Part shown: positions 62,948 to 64,000 of the stretch, in pieces
Layout of the letters: the number at the start of each line of letters is the position of its first letter
Position numbering within the stretch: position 1 is the first letter of the stretch
Source of the DNA: Halictus rubicundus
Taxonomy: Eukaryota; Arthropoda; Insecta; Hymenoptera; Halictidae
Direction of reading: 5' to 3'
DNA: 64,000 nucleotides
Assembly (NCBI RefSeq): GCF_050948215.1
Contig: NC_135158.1
Location: 9,595,822 to 9,659,821, forward strand
The notes under the pieces: generated by a model
Told to the model about the DNA's origin: nothing
The model's input: only the letters and a program-made list of their open reading frames with translations
The model's database searches: none
Made by a program: the position numbers and the translations under genes

Positions 62948-64000
62948 AAGTCTCCTTAATATTTTTGACTTAATGTATTTAATCATGTATCATAATATGC
63001 ACACAATATTATATCTGTCGTCTTCCTAACATCCGGGGTTGTGGTCAGTCAAAAAGCAATGAAACGTGATTTTTGGGAACTTCTTACTGAAAACCTGTAA
63101 GGCTTTGTTCAACAAATTACATTTCAAAGTACTGTCGAAGGATCAATCTCGAAGTCGAAACGTAAGCGGACCACCATCTTCGCATAAATTCAGAACCAGG
63201 AAGAATGTCGTCACTCTTTTACGATCTCGTTCAGCGTTATTATTCCTTGTATGAACGATACGTCAACTGGTCCCGTTCAGCTTCCACGGAAACCGAAAAT
63301 TCCGCATGCCAGAATCCAAAAGACGATTCCGTGGAAAGTATAAACTGGACTGCGACAACCGGTCGTCGTGTCTGCTTTCTCGGTGCCGGTTCTTACCGAG
63401 AACAACGAGTCAAAGGCCATGTTTAGATGAAAAACTGGTTTACAAATTTTGATCACGTCGCGTCCACGTAAAAGAAACTTCGGGCTAGATTACCGGGCCC
63501 TATCGTGAATCTCGACGCGATAGATGTGGTACACAGATAAACCGAATAAATCCTAGTTTATAACGCCGAGGAACGAGCAACAAAAAAGGAAAAAAAAAGA
63601 TGAATGGACGGTCGTCCCTTTTATCGTTCCGTGTTTCATCCGCGGCGACGCAACGGTAATGCAATCGTTGGTTTAAGTGGCTTTTATCGCGGTTCGCTGT
63701 GTCGGCAATGATTTTATAATTGCCTAATTGATCTTTGGATATTCGAGAAGACAGAGACCAGTGTCATCGTGGATTTCTCTTATGGCCGGAAGTGTTGATC
63801 GTGTTTCTAGCCTCCGTTTTTGCTATTACTGTTGAACAATTTATTACGAAATTCTCGATTGATGATCGAAAGGGCGATTTGAACCAACCAACAAAAAGCA
63901 ATTAAAAATCAAGTATTGCACCAAACACGCTGTAAATATTTCGTCCACTAGTGTCGAATGAATGAATATGGAGCTTGATAAATTTTATTATAAGATTTTA
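62948..64000. other. Sequence right of mariner copy 2, no supported feature
   Basis: AT-rich with a CpG-richer patch at 63200-63420. The two frames of 62 and 73 codons show no recognisable domain. No mariner right end was found in this stretch. Confidence 0.5.

Overview
The window reads as nuclear DNA of an insect, most likely a bee or another aculeate hymenopteran. I infer this from the style of the sequence: AT-rich intergenic DNA with short CpG-rich blocks, many (GA)n microsatellites, decayed mariner copies and very low gene density. One protein family, the EMX homeodomain proteins, can be recognised with confidence. The species cannot be named from sequence alone.

The only host coding sequence I can support is a minus-strand exon at 25431-26319. 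It encodes the N-terminal 296 residues of an EMX-family transcription factor (empty spiracles, or its paralogue E5). It runs from a double Met, through an N-terminal FSIDSIVG motif and low-complexity His/Pro/Ala stretches, to the EMX-type YPWL...HRF segment, and ends at a consensus splice donor at 25430. No homeobox was found in the 25.4 kb downstream, so positions 1-25430 are read as part of a very long first intron. Positions above about 26520 are the upstream and intergenic side, with a CpG-rich block (about 26.5-27.7 kb) that is a candidate promoter.

The rest is non-coding and repeat-bearing. Mobile DNA: two same-strand copies of one mariner family (52706-53760, with frame breaks and a truncation; and 62426-62947, whose short intact frame keeps the DNA-binding part but lacks the catalytic core). 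There are three short elements flanked by TTAA with piggyBac-like ends (5084-5300, 11459-11694, 50471-50711), a one-ended fragment (35387-35450), and a looser candidate (24204-24418). Tandem repeats: a 180-bp array (13081-13760), a ~197-bp array (54800-55580), a degenerate ~160-bp array (8800-9340), a decamer-based AGCT-rich block (43490-44400), a purine-rich degenerate array (30230-30900) and several two-copy duplications. Two further dispersed families recur at several sites. Microsatellites, mostly (GA)n on the plus strand, are scattered throughout.

Nothing resembling an operon, CRISPR array, virus, rRNA or tRNA was found. The most unusual items are the mariner frame reduced to its DNA-binding domain, the duplication that overlaps the EMX splice donor, the 32-bp direct repeats around the first mariner copy, and the TTAA-flanked miniature element family.
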